Shown here piece after piece: positions 14,660-28,700 of a stretch of 64,000 nt of DNA. How positions within the stretch are numbered: the first letter of the stretch is position 1; each line of letters opens with the position of its first letter. Position numbers and translations under genes: made by a program. The notes beneath the pieces are model-generated. The model did not search any database, was not told the DNA's origin, and saw only the letters and a program-made list of their open reading frames with translations. The stretch is from assembly GCF_021155775.2 (NCBI RefSeq), contig NC_060235.2:21319598-21383597 (forward strand), written 5' to 3'. This stretch comes from Neodiprion pinetum (lineage: Eukaryota; Arthropoda; Insecta; Hymenoptera; Diprionidae).

Positions 14660-17600
14660 GTAAGTTCAGACCGAGAGATGAGAGAGAGAGGAGAGAGAGG
14701 AGAGAGAGGATCGTCCGGCAAAGCCATCCTTATCCTGACCTCATGCAACTTTGCGGCGCCGGTTTCCGCGGCGCGATAATAAAACCGGCAGTTCGCTGCA
14801 GCTGATGCATTACCACCCTGAAGACACCCGGGAACAAAGTATTATTGCCTCGACATTCGCCCTCGGCAACGTCTCAGCGATATCCTAGATTTCATCCGAG
14901 AGGATCGTGCATATCGTTCTCGTCCAGTTGCTGGATGTATTCCTCTCCCTTCGCGATTCCTAGCCGCTGTTGAGTCTAACTTTATTTATTTCTTTCTTTT
15001 TTTTTTCTTGTTTTCTTTAGTGGAGGGTTCAAGAAAATTGCAACTGTTCGTACGGAACCCTGGAACTTTAGAATTTGATGAAACAAATTTTGAACTTTAT
15101 AATGTTCAAGCGATTTAAAAGTTGGGAATATTTTTCGAAGATTTATTTGGGACGTTTCTCATCGTGCGTAAGCTTTAATCGCAAATGACTGCAATTTTTT
15201 TTTGGCGATATATTTATACGGAGAAGTCAAATTCGCTGCAAAGATTGGTTTAGTCGAGTTTTCTGAGTTGTTTAGTTTATTAACTGAACTTGAAAAAAAT
15301 TTTAACGATATCTTGGTTTAAAGGAGGTTCGTTAACTTGTTTTTATTACAACCGATCAACGATAGTTTTTTATTTCAAAATCCGCCGAGAAAAGTTTGTA
15401 CGATACGAAGAAGATTTATCGCTAATTTTGGAATGTACCTATGTATAATAGTTCAAAATTTTACAGAAAATAGAATTCGCGAAAGATTTTTTTAAATTTA
15501 TCTTATCGGGAAAAATAATTTTTTTTTAAAACTATTTCGCGTAGAAAGTTTTATAGGTGTGAATTTTCAAGAATGGCACACTCGACGACCTCGGTTTCTT
15601 AACTGTTGCACTTTGTGTAAAGTAAACAAGTATTTTTTTTACATTTTTTAAAAGCTTGTCAAACTGTGTGCATGAAAAATTTATTAATCTAACTTTACAA
15701 ATATACATCAATTGTTTAGAAAAATATTGTGCACGCATGCTTGGGTAGATCCTGAACCTAATAGGCTCGCCCAAGTGTGGCAATTTTTTCAATTCTTATA
15801 ATCCTGTTATCATTTTTGAGTGTTCAAATCCGTTGGTAAAAAACAATTCGTCACACCTTAAGCACGATCCATGATTGTGTTTCGCTAATCTCGATACCTC
15901 GAAGGACTTCACGACTAATTTTTTCCTCTTCTATGTTCTGTATTTTCAGAAATCCCGAAGGTAGTGCAGACCCAGGGGATGGCCGGCGAGGATAGCGGGG
16001 AACACGAGGAAACCGAACACGAATACGGCTACGATGGACGCGCCGGTAAGTAAGTGATGCCATTAGCAGCGTTCACGTTTCCATTATAACGCATCGCGCG
16101 ATCGATCCTCGTATCGTGTTTACATCCTGCTTTCATTTTAAGGGTGGAAGAACGTTCAACTTTTCTGATATTATCGCGCAAGATCGAAAATTCCCTCTTT
16201 TTTTTTTTTTAAACGCTTATCCGAATTCCACGGCAAATCGCAATCTTCTATAATCATGCTCAAGGTATGCGTAGAAAATTGTCGTCTATGCACGGTTTGG
16301 AAAAAGTACGAATCAGAGTTGTAATATCAGGAGTTTCATCGCGTTTGTATAAGCATAACATCGACAATTTATCTAATTACACTCAAATCTGGTAAAAACA
16401 AAATGAAATGTTGTAAATACTACATTTTCAATTTTACCATCAAGATTCTATCCGAAACTTAGTTATTCTTACTTCGGGTAAATTGCATGGGCTCCGTGCA
16501 TTTGTCAAGAAAATCATTTCTCGACGTATTGATAGATTGGAATTGAATTTGAAAAAAATTTTTGCAGTACACATCAATCGAAATTACCGATTAAAACCCC
16601 GCAAAAGTAAACGTTTCACATTTTTAACTCATCGATAAACAATGGGTTTGCTTAAAGTATAAGCTGTAAAGTAGCGAGAAGTAAAACACGTTTCGAACGC
16701 GCGCTATTTTTGTGACGTCATTGCTCAGAGGTTAGGTTTACAATTGTACCGAATAACGACGCGATCGAAACAATGGCGCGGAAGTTCGAATCGCATCTGA
16801 CTTTTAATTCGATAGGTACCACATTTTCCATAATACAACAACGTTGTCGCCGTAGCAGATTTTCAGCTCTTCGTGAAAAATGTTTGAAATCTCTTTGGTA
16901 GCTCGTCGCCCAATTTCGAGTAACGTTTCGTACTTTCGTCCACAAAGCGTCTGCAGCTGTCTAAGGTATGTTATACCTGTGTATAATAATGCGCAATATT
17001 TGAGTGTCGAAATTAAAGCGAAATATACATTAATTTCGAGAGTCGCGGCGCAGACGGAGAACGGCGCGGAGGCTGGTTGTCTGGCCTCTCAGCCTCCCCT
17101 AATGGTTTAATTAAAACTACCCTTACCTTCGCTCCGGCCCGCGGCTTACGACCCCAAACCTTCGTCCTCCTGCAGGCGGTGCTCGCCTTCCTGCCGTTTT
17201 TATTACCGTCACTTGTGCGTTACTTGTACGTGTACGTTTACGTGTGTAAATGCGAACGGGGCTGCGCTAGAGACACAAGCTTACGCGTTTTTACCAACGT
17301 GCAGGGTGTTTGGACACAAACAAACCCCGCGCCAGCCGCCCTTCTTCCACTTCGAAATTCAATAACTCGAACGCCTTTTGTCTCCGAATCTCGATACTCG
17401 GGCCGCCGAGTCGTTGCTTTTGGAGATTATTGCCCCCGATGGTCGATAAAATCGGTCCGGATTAACGGGAATCCTTGTACGAGGGTGCGAAATCTGTTAT
17501 TTTTATTGGTGTTGAGAGCGGTATAATTAGACTGATATCTTTGTAACGGGAATGACTAAACGTCGGATTCGCTAATTTTGAGTTGAAAGGCTTCTGCGGT

Positions 17601-20600
17601 TTCTTCGCAATTTTATGAGAGCAATATTTTTCGATTTTGGCATCAGTTTTTTACATTTTTGAGGAAATTTATTGAGGATATTCTTAAATAAGCCAAGATA
17701 GTATTTTCCTAAAAATGATACAATAGGATAGCACTGAAATTATAACCAACAAAAGCTTAACAGATGCCACGTATTCATTTCAAATCTCTTTAAACTGTTT
17801 GAAAAACTAGTCGATTCGTTTTCGATTACAATCTGTGATTACTGATTTTACTCAGAAAAATATTCTCTACAAACTCGCCATATGGCACTTTTTTTTATCA
17901 CTTTGGTATCGTTGAATTTACAATTTTTCAATATTCCAGTGATATGTATACTGATCAAAAAATAGCAATATCGATTCGACTATATTGGAAAAAAAACTTC
18001 TACCTCGGTGTAGAAAATTACACGATATTATGAATTGAAATTCAATGAATCAACTAAATTTTTTAGCGTCTTCAAACCGATGTGAAATCAAAAATCAACA
18101 CCCCAGCTCTTCTTTATGATTTTCGCATTTATTTATTTTTTTTCACATTCTTAAGGAAATCAAGCACAGTAACTAATAATCAATACACCATGACAAATCA
18201 GACGGCAAAACAGTGAGTTGATTTTCAACTGTCCAAGATTCTAACTATAGTTCGAAATTCGAAATTATAGTTGAAAAAAAAAAATCGTGCAAAGTGGAAA
18301 GTAATGGAAAAATATATGAAAAAAATGCTCAAGAGTTAAAATTAAAAGGCAACCGGCTGTTCTATCATACGTAGCTCGGCTGAATCGAGGTTGGTTAGTC
18401 TAAGAGGCAGGCATGAGGCGATATCGCATCCGTGGCTCGAGAGTATGCCACGTCACGGATCGCATCTATATGTTAATGCGAGCCAACCGCAGATAGGTAC
18501 CTATGTACGTTGTGTGCTTCGACTTCTTGAGTGTCGGTCGTATGTATCTACATTATACATACATTGTATGTAGTACATACCTAGGCTCTGACGATATAAG
18601 AATAACAATAATAATAATGACAACAGTCACGACAGTGACAATAATAACTAGATGTTGATACAAGAAAGAAGCTGCAGGTGAAGGAAAATCTACCGACAAA
18701 ATGATAAGCAAACACGTTACATTTTGCATAATTGTTCAAAATAATACACTGTAAGTATCGTATTTGTACACTGATGAAAATTTCATTTGTTATAATAAGT
18801 AGAAAAGTCGAGTAAAACAGGTACAGTTAAAAAAAACTCTTTGAATATCGTTGGAATTACGAAAAACGAGGTACACGTAACCATTTCGTGCTATCGTCGT
18901 TCCTTTTTTGGTAATTGCAACGCAAAATCAGTTTGTGAGGTTTACTCTACTTTTTTAGTTAAACAAGGCTTTAACATCAATTTATCGTTGCACGAGCATT
19001 AAATTTTCGCAACAGTTAGAAGAAAACATAGTACGAGTGATCGTAATGAGAAAGAATAGAAACGGATACTAGACTGTCCGGTAACAGCTACAAAACTGAT
19101 TTTCATTTTCTACCTAGAACTATATTTTTCGATTGTGGTAAAAAATGAAAGTAGTTAAGAACTGAGCGGTGACCGGAACTAAAATTTTCTCTCAGTGTGC
19201 GACAAGACGAAAAAAAAGATGGAGCATAAATTTGGGTCGGGAATTGATGATCAACTTTATTGTTTTTGATAACGTACGGTTGAAATTAAAGAAGAAAAAT
19301 TCTTGTAATTTAACCATCCCTCTCTTTTCTCTTTCAAAAATCATATTACAAAAACGAGGCGATGAGTATAAATAACATTAATGTAAATAAATAAAATATT
19401 CAAACAAGGATGACAATCAATATAGGGAAGTGTAAAAGTACGCTTTTGTCTCGTTTAAAGTATAAATAAGTGATTAAACGATACGGAAACCATTTGATTC
19501 AATATTGCCGTGGTAAGCGAAAATTCGGCGCTGTTTATCCGCGCAATTAGGTTTTCTCGGTTGGGAACTGCAGGAGAGGAACCGCGCCTACGTCGTTATA
19601 ACGCCGCCCCCGAGGGTTGGTTCGCCCGTTTCCCCGACCCCAGAGAGGAACTTCAAAAAGGTGGCAAGGGAGCTGGAATGCATTCTCGGTTGAGTTGTTA
19701 TGTACGACGAACAGTTTGTCGACGAGACCCACAAACTCGAGCAATCTGTGTACTTTCGAAGAGCTGAGAGAGCGGGCCTGAGTGCCGGAGCTTATGAAAG
19801 GGTCGAGGTTTTTGCAAAACGTAAAATGTAATACGCGAAACTTTAATCTGCGTCCTAATTTTCGTTGCCAAATATTGTCTATGTTTTCTTACCTTGACTT
19901 ACGGCTCGTTTTTTATTTTACTTTTCTTACTTCACGATTAAAATCAATGTATTTTTACGACTCGATTACGACATATAATCGAACATTAAGTATTAATTAT
20001 CGAATTTATAAATTTGTAGGGCACGATGATTTTCTTGAAGCTGCTAGAACGAGAAATTATAAAATTGTAAACAATTAGAGTTTGCTTATCGGATTTTATA
20101 TGCAGATTGCTTAAGAATAACTGTTAGATAATTTGTTCGACTTCATTCTAAATTTATTCATTTTTTTTTTTTAAACAAATTATTTTCACAATTTGACTGA
20201 GGCAGATTTTTTTATCCTACCGTCGATTTGATATGGCTCTTCGCTGATAAAAATCAATATCGTAGCGCAATTTCGAAATCACAAATAATTAACGATGCAA
20301 AGCATAATAAATAAAAAGTTCTTTGATTAAAATGAGTCCAATAATTTTAGACTGAAATCGACAAATCTACTAGGTTCATCACCATATTGCAGAGATTAAA
20401 GATCGAAAATTACAGCTGAATTCATCATTTTACTGTTTTTTTTTTCTTTTGCAACTTTAAAAAAAATAAAAAAAAAAAAAGTCATTCCAGCTCGCGAATA
20501 TTTAAATGCGTGTAATATACTCAGTGTGCGGTTATCTCGCTATTAGATTTACTAAAAGTATGAATTCCCGGCTCGCGAACGTCAGCCTGAAATAACAAAA

Positions 20601-22697
20601 ATTTTTATTATCAATTTTTCAACATTGCAGATCAATGAATATCTTTTTCATTTTTCACAAGAGTGTCGAGGAAATCCATTATAATGTAATTTCAAACAAG
20701 CTTGTTATTTGTTTATCGCGACGAACGCGTGCGTGCAGCGTGTGTGATATAAACGGTGAAATAAAGGCCTCCAATCAGGTTCTAATTGCGGTTCGAGCCG
20801 CGTCGTAAACGCGAAAAAGAGATACGCCACGCTTTGGGCTCACAGGCGAACGTAAATCAATGATCGACCCCTGCTTCTCGAACCATTAATACACCGAAGG
20901 CTCTCAACACTTTCTCATTTATCGTACACGTTAACGTGCAGTCGGCGACTCGCTCCTTTTCCTTTCTTTTTTTTTATACTAATTTCTTTTCTCACCTACA
21001 ACCGTAGACGAAATTCCATTTCTGAGTGTAATTTGCCAAGTATAGAACAAGAAACATAAATATATTCTGTTTAACAAGATTTACGCTACATAGAAAAAAC
21101 AAAAAAAAAAAAAACCTTTGTTTCAAATAAACAAGATTTATTTCACACCGTTTAGTAAAATATTTCATCGATTTATTTTAATTAAACACAGTTTTGTTCC
21201 AAGTTGATGAATTTTCAATTTCTGTCTTTTCTTTTTGTTCTTGTTTCACTTTTTTTAACTCTGGGATATGCAAATAAGCCTATAAGATTGTTTAGGTATG
21301 TTATAAGTGTATTTGACAGACGTTTTCAATTTCTTTTTCAATTAATTTTTATGATTTTGCGAACAATCGTACAGCATAATCAACTCAATATAACCAAACG
21401 TACGTATGCAGAAAAGTTCATGAAACATACTTTGACGTTGATACAAAATTGCCGCCGTAGATTTTCACCGAACGTGCTCGTATAAATCGGGCCGAGCAAA
21501 TCCGTACACCAATAATCTTGTCTAATTGGTATCCCTTTGTTGAGTAATCGACCCCAAAAGCGATGCAGCAACGGGCCGTTGTCAGTGGAAACAGGCGTGC
21601 TAACCCCCATCCATGGGGGTAACATGTGGGATCGTGATGGAGTAGATCGGATGAAGTGTAATGTGAATGTATTTGTCGAAAAACGGATGACTCAGGTGAT
21701 ATCGGGGCGGAAGAAGAAGAGGAGGAAGAAGAAGAATCGGTCGGACATCGAGGCGGCAAAGTGCAAGCGCCAAATCCAATAACCTGCAAGCTTGAGGGCA
21801 TTTGTAGTATGCCTACGGGGGGAATAATTTTTCAACCTTATCCCTGCGCCGCGGGGGAATAAAGCCAGGAGCTCGTTCTCGCTCTGACATCAATTTTGGG
21901 TAGCTTAGATCCAATAAGGTATCGGAAAGTGGTTTTTGTGCAGAAGCGGCGAGGGCTAACTAGGGCTTACTCCGGAAAGCCGCCCTTAAATAAGGTCTGT
22001 CGGCTCGGTGAGCCGAGATAAGTCTCCGAAGAGCAAGGCTCGGAAATATTGATATTCTTACTCGGCCTGTGCAGCTTTGCATTCGCCGTCGCGACGCTGC
22101 AATGGCGCGATTCATCCCTTAAGAAGTAATGGATTTCCTCTCGGTTCGTATGTCATTCACTGATATACGCGAATTCAAAACAAGGCTTATAGAGTCCAAA
22201 AACGCGCGATTATTCCGAGCACGATATCAACTGAGTGAGTAAGGAAAATTTTCCTATTTAGATGCGGACTTGGTGCAGGATATCTCAAGGCTTTTTTTCA
22301 TAGTTTTATATACGTGTGTGAGACAAACGCTGGCTTAGTCGTGGCTTTATTCGCTTCTCATTCACTCGGCGAAGACACAAACTGTAGTTAATTACAACGG
22401 AGCTAATTTAAATCAAGACTAATTGATCCTCTCGCTTGTTTGATTACGAAAGTTTTACTCGAGTTGCGGGCCAACCCACCGCGCCAACTTCAATTAAAAT
22501 TCATCAAAATTACGATTCAGTAACTCTGAGCTGTGCGCGTACCGTCAGTTTCCCTTCTCCATAAAGACGTCCCACGTATCTACCTCCCAGTTTTTCTCTT
22601 CTGCATTTCTCTCACGCTTCACGAAAGAAATCTAACAAAAAAAAAAAAAAAAACGACGAAGTACGGACGTGGAAGAAAAATTTCAGAAGTTTCACCC

Positions 22698-22730
<33 letters not shown>

Positions 22731-25700
22731 TATTACATATATATCTACCAGTAAATAATTCACGCGTCGTAATTTCAACCAAGGTCTTTTTTCTCCTCAA
22801 GCTATTTACCAGCGACGTCTTATCACGAGGGAATTCCTCAGTCTGAATCGGAATTCCTACATTCTCGAATTTCATCCTGCAACGCCGGAGGTTTAAAAAA
22901 AGTCTGTCCGATCACGCCTCGGTTTATGGCCTACAAGCGAATTCAATGCGGCCAGGTGTCGTTATCGTGAAACTCGCATTTCACCTTTAATCGGGATCGC
23001 TATTACCGATCGAATTACGGCGCTCAGGTTTTCAGCTCGGCGGTCCAACATGGCAACCGACGCGATTCTCACCTCGAACTTTCGTACTTCCGTCCTATTT
23101 TCTATAGTCAACTTTTCCAAGCCTGTACCGAACCGATCTTCTCCGCTCGTGTGAGCGTTTCCGGAATTCCGGGCCACGTTAAAAACCCCGCATTGGTAGC
23201 CGAGATTTGAGCCCGTTTATCTCACCGCGTTAATAACACTTCCCGTCACGCCTCTGTGTGTCTCGTTGAGTTTATTTCCCGGTCTAGAACCTGGACGGGT
23301 CGACAGACGGACGGGACTTGAACGAATTGATTAATGTCCCTCGCGGCGGTGCAGGTCTTACTTCCATTCGTTAATGTATTCTCATCGCTGACGGTAATTA
23401 AGGGGCTCACGGTATACGGTTAATATTCTCGCACCTGGCCGAGAGCGTGGCTGTCCTGCAACTCTATGACTCGATTCTCTCGCAGCCGGTTCTATGATTT
23501 ACTGTATCATTGCTCGACGCACGGCTTCGACTGTATGAACGTCACGTGCTCAACGACATCGGAATCATTGAAAAGTGGCTCCGTGCTTAAACAGGTGCTA
23601 AAAGAACAAATGAAAATTCGACTTTTCTGCAGTTTCGGAGCGATTGAAACAACAACTTTCCATTTGAAAATGTGAACGAGGTACATACTCAGTTCCTACA
23701 GGGTGGAGAGACTTTCGTTAATTTATACCACTGGTACATAAGCTTTATAGGTGTATAAGTATGTACCGTATAACGATCATTGAAAGGAGGAGAAGAGCTG
23801 GTCTTTAGTCAGACGCAAGCCGGTATTTGCATCTGAATCCTTGGTCCAAACTATTTATCAGGATCGCCCGACGGGAACCTGCCTGGCTTAAATCTCCCCA
23901 TCTAATCCCCCGGGAATCTGTGCGAAGAAACTCCTGCACCGTACACTTTACATGAACTTCGAACAAGTAATTTACTCGGCTAATTTCGGAATTTTGGTCT
24001 CGCGCTTACGTAAAAAAAAAAAAAAAAAAAATTAGGAAAAAATACCAGAGGATGGATGAAGGAAAATTCAGTCAGTTGAGTAACACTAACAAATCATATC
24101 TGACCGAATTTCGAAGAAGTCGGATGAAATGAATTCCAATCCCTTTAGCAGCGGCATTCGTAACACTCGAGATAAAATCCGTCTCTTTCTCCCTTTCTCT
24201 CGTTGTGTTCTCTGGCCGCGTGAGCTCTTCGTGAAAGTCATAAAGTAACGTCTTAATTATAAAGACGTCGGTCTATAATATGTATGCATGTATGTATGTA
24301 TGTATGTATGTATGTATGCGTGCATGCATGCATGGATGCAACTATAAGCGTTTCGAGACCCCGCGCCAACTTAAGTGCAGCAAGAGAGACCTTTAGAGTG
24401 AATATTCAGCGTTTCTTCAACTGCATAAGTATAAAGCCGAGTCTTTTAACACCGCACGCGTGTGTCCATGAATGCCCGGCTGTGCATATTTATGTTATTC
24501 ATATAATGTTACACCGGCACCGCAATCTTAATATGTATGTTCTACATCGAGCGAAGCTCTACAGGCGAAGAGAGCGCAGCGTAGCTTTCCCCATGCGCAA
24601 CGACACGTGAATATGTGCGTATAAGTATGTATATTGACATATTCATAAAAGTACCAACTTTGCAGGACGGTATGTAGTGGTTTGTTTATTTATTTTATTT
24701 TTATTCAAAAACGCAATTCTTCGCACTGTAACGTGAAGAAAACAAAATTGTTTCCTCGTGCGACGTAATTACGTCAAGATCTTCCGGTTCTGAGACGCTC
24801 ACTTCCGGATCCTTGGTTAACAGGAATTATCTTGTACATTTAAGTACTATTTTCTCATAGGAACAAAAATCCCCGTTTTGAAAATTTTTAAGAACAAATT
24901 TTGTGGAACGATGATAAATTGCTTGTGATTTTTGCAAGCTCAATCTAATTTTTCATCTTTCATTTGTGCAACCTATCTCGAACAATGCTCATACAGTGAT
25001 GATATTTTTGACGATTTATCGATTCTTCACGAATACAAGGTTTTTTCGTTAGAATCGATCTAACGAATCCTATTGAAAAAAGAAAACGTCTTTTCTAACT
25101 CTTCGACGTTAATTTATTTTTTCCTTTAGCTATTCTTGTTGACAATAATGTTACTCAACTATTCTCAGCTTACGAAATAAATTTCCTAAAGATCGTAGAA
25201 TAGAGTTAATAAGATAGGAATTTATGTAATATCTTGATATTCTCATTTCTTGAATGATTCTGAAGAATCGAGTTTTTCAAAAACTTGAAAAGGCAACATA
25301 CTTATGTTATAAAATAATTTTCTAAATTTCGGTACCCCAATAATTTTGGCACTGTTCGTAAGGGAATTTGCATTGCAAATTTCACAATAAATTAGATTAA
25401 CTGATGTTTCAGTGAATCAGAAAATTTATCGATCGAGAAACTGCCGAAGAATCATCGCGAAATAGAGCTGTTTTTTTATTTGTTTTTTTTTTTTGCATTA
25501 TACACGTGTTCTGCTTGCACAAATCCGCATGAATTGCAGCTTACAATTCGGTACAGTCCGCTGCTACTGCGCGCTGTGCAGACGTATAAACGATGCGAAA
25601 ATAAACAAGAATGAAAGTGAGATAGGCCAGAGTACATAACTTCAGATTTAAAGCAGCCATATGCGAATCGGAATGCAAAGAGAAGAGAAGAGAGAGGGAG

Positions 25701-28700
25701 CACGGGGTTTCTAGATCCTTTGGAAAGATGGGGGAAATAAATAAATAAAACACCACACTTCTGCTTCTTAATTGACGTACTTAAGTCTCGAGTAATCATC
25801 ATTACGTCGGATTATTACACCATCGTCTTCGTTGTCATTCTGCAAGTTAGGGCGAATTTATCTCCTGCTGTTTTTTCATCAATAATTGATTGATTTTTCA
25901 ATCTTTTATCCCATTTTTACCACCGACTTTGACCGCAGTTGCAATTTTTCTCTAAAAGAACTCGAATCACCCGCCCTCCAGCGAATCTCCGGATCATTAG
26001 CGTTTCGCTCGTGTCAGCCTCGGGCTATAATCGGGTTTACGGTTACTTACCTACAACAGTTTCTACGGATAACTCTCCCGCGGTTTATCCCATGTACACT
26101 TGGCCTCGGTGTTTCCAAATTAGCTGACTTTATCGACGGTTCGATTATGTTGGCAATGCAGAATCAGCCGCTGGTCGCGGAGTAGGCTTTTTATTTTGCT
26201 GAAAATGATTGTTGATTTGTCGGTTTTTTTTTTTTTATTTTACGAATATGTAGATTCTACGGTCATTATAGGTTACGTTACGTTGGGCTTACAAAGATTG
26301 AACCGGTAGCCCTGCGGGCCGATTCTACGTTGCCAACGTAATCGACTCATCGAAAAAATAATCCGTTTCAGAATCACTGCGGCCAAGTGTACGTTATACC
26401 TTTGGCTATGTGCACATAGCGGCTACAGCAGCACAGCTCAGAAAAGTTTATATGCATATTCGATGCCCATCTCGCCTTCCGGCATTTTGGTGGCGTGTTA
26501 TCTGTAGTGAAAGATGGAGAAAGAGAGAGGCAGAAATCTGAGGAAATCACAGGAAACCCTCGTTGTATTTTACTAGTTTCGTAAATTATAACCCAGGTGG
26601 ATGAATATATTGGAACTCGGTGGATATACGCGACCTATATTTTTCGTCGTTTTAGATTTGGCAAATTTCAACTGAACACGTGAAATTTGTTACCTCGAAA
26701 ATTCGATTCATCGTGTTTTTGCACTGTTGATAATTAAAAGAAATATCTGGGCTTTTCGATTTTTTAGTTTTTCATTCAGAATACTTGATTTGATCTGAAT
26801 ATACATATATATACTTGATTTAGATCTGAACTGATTTCGAGGGTAAGAATTAAAACGCGAAGAATCTTACGAGCATTAATTATTGGAAGATATATTTATC
26901 GAATTCGAAGATCGTAAGATTGTAGGTTTTCGCTATTGAAAAGATTGAACGGGTATTAAAAGTATTGAAATTTAAAATAATAAATAAATTTTCGAGATCC
27001 AACAAGAAACACTAGTTTGTTCAGTTGCAATTCATGTACGTTTCAGACATTGCAAACTAAAAGACACGTAGTTTTCTCGACTTTTGCCTCAATATTTGAT
27101 TGTTTCATAGCAATTGCGTTATTGCATCACTCCTGTCGTATTCGTGATCACGGAAAAAGCTGAAATCATCGCTTTTTGAACTGATTGTGAGAATTGAAAC
27201 AATTTATCGGTTTCTGTACATCGAATGAAATCAATGACCTAAATAACCAAACCTGAATTGTATATTGAAGATATTTACAATTTAGTTGAATGTTCAAAAT
27301 TCATGCGCAAAATAAGGTTAACACTGTTAACAATTTGAATATTTAAGGGTTGTGAAAACTGCACAGGAGAATAAAAAAAAAACTAAAAACTAAAAACCTA
27401 ACTCTGGTTATTCGAAAATAACAAGAATAAGTCAAAAATAGGTATCGCCTCTATTTACGCAATATGAAAACATTACTCAGGGAAAATTGCACGTCTCAGG
27501 TCCTGATGAATGTATAAAAGTGGGATAATTTATCGTTTTCGTTATAAATCAACACGGTAATAATAAATACCTGCATAAATTTTACCAACGAGCAAAAAAT
27601 ATGTACATACCTGTACCTACATCACGTTCTGTACCTAAAAACAAATGACAGGATTCGGTTTCGCTTAGCGTGTCAATTTCGCGGCTTGCGGGGTAACGAA
27701 GGTAAGACAAAAGAAAGAGAGAGAGAGAGAGAGAATGTATATTGCAATTGCAAATTTTATACCGTTTTAATCAAGTTGCAGACGAGGTTTCCGCCGTTCA
27801 GGTCTTTGCGGTAATCGAATCTATGTAACGACGCCGCATGCCGGGTCCCGATAGCTAACGAAATTAAATGTAATTTGAATTTTATTTGCAATTCAATCGA
27901 TTCCGAACCGCGACGAGTCGCGACCCCCAATCTGAGGGAAATTAGGAGGAGAGAAACCCGTTCGGCGAATCGTTGAATATTAACGGAAATATCCTGCCTG
28001 TAGCCTCTAGGTATACGAGTATAAAAATCTGTATATTATACACACGCGTCGGCTTGTTTTCAGCTTCGCGAAATATGCGCGCGTGCCAATTCGCTTTTTT
28101 CATATCTCGGTTATTAGTTTCATATCCGCACAGCGATCCTTTGATACAAAATTTTTACCCCCTCAGGCGGTTCTGGTTTTTGTTGTTCAATATCACTGGC
28201 TAACTACTGAAAATGGATTGTTTGCTTTTATTCACTCTTATTCGTACGCTACAAATGTATAATTATTTTCACTGGAATTCGATATCCAGCGAGGAATTTT
28301 AGCTACGCTGCTGAGTTAATCATAACGACGGAATTTGAAAAAGCGTGAAAATCGGTTTTCCGAAAGACGAGACTTTTTTTTTTTTAGTCAGAGAACTGAC
28401 AGCGAGAGTGCACAGAAATTCAGGATTGTGTGTTGGTAAAAGCGGGCGGAAACGTTGACGCAGCGAAAAAAATTTTTTGTTGAAACGTGAAATATTTCCG
28501 TTCTCCGAATTAGTAAAATTTCGTGAAAATCAAGGCAATTAAGTAAAACGCATAGAGTAAATGATAAAAAATTCGGAGGAATCTCATATTTCACCGATTC
28601 AACATTCTCGAAAAACAGAAAAACACGAAAACTTCGTATTTACAAAAATCGATTGCACAGTAGATGAAATTGATAATCGAGAGGAGATGACAAGATTGTA

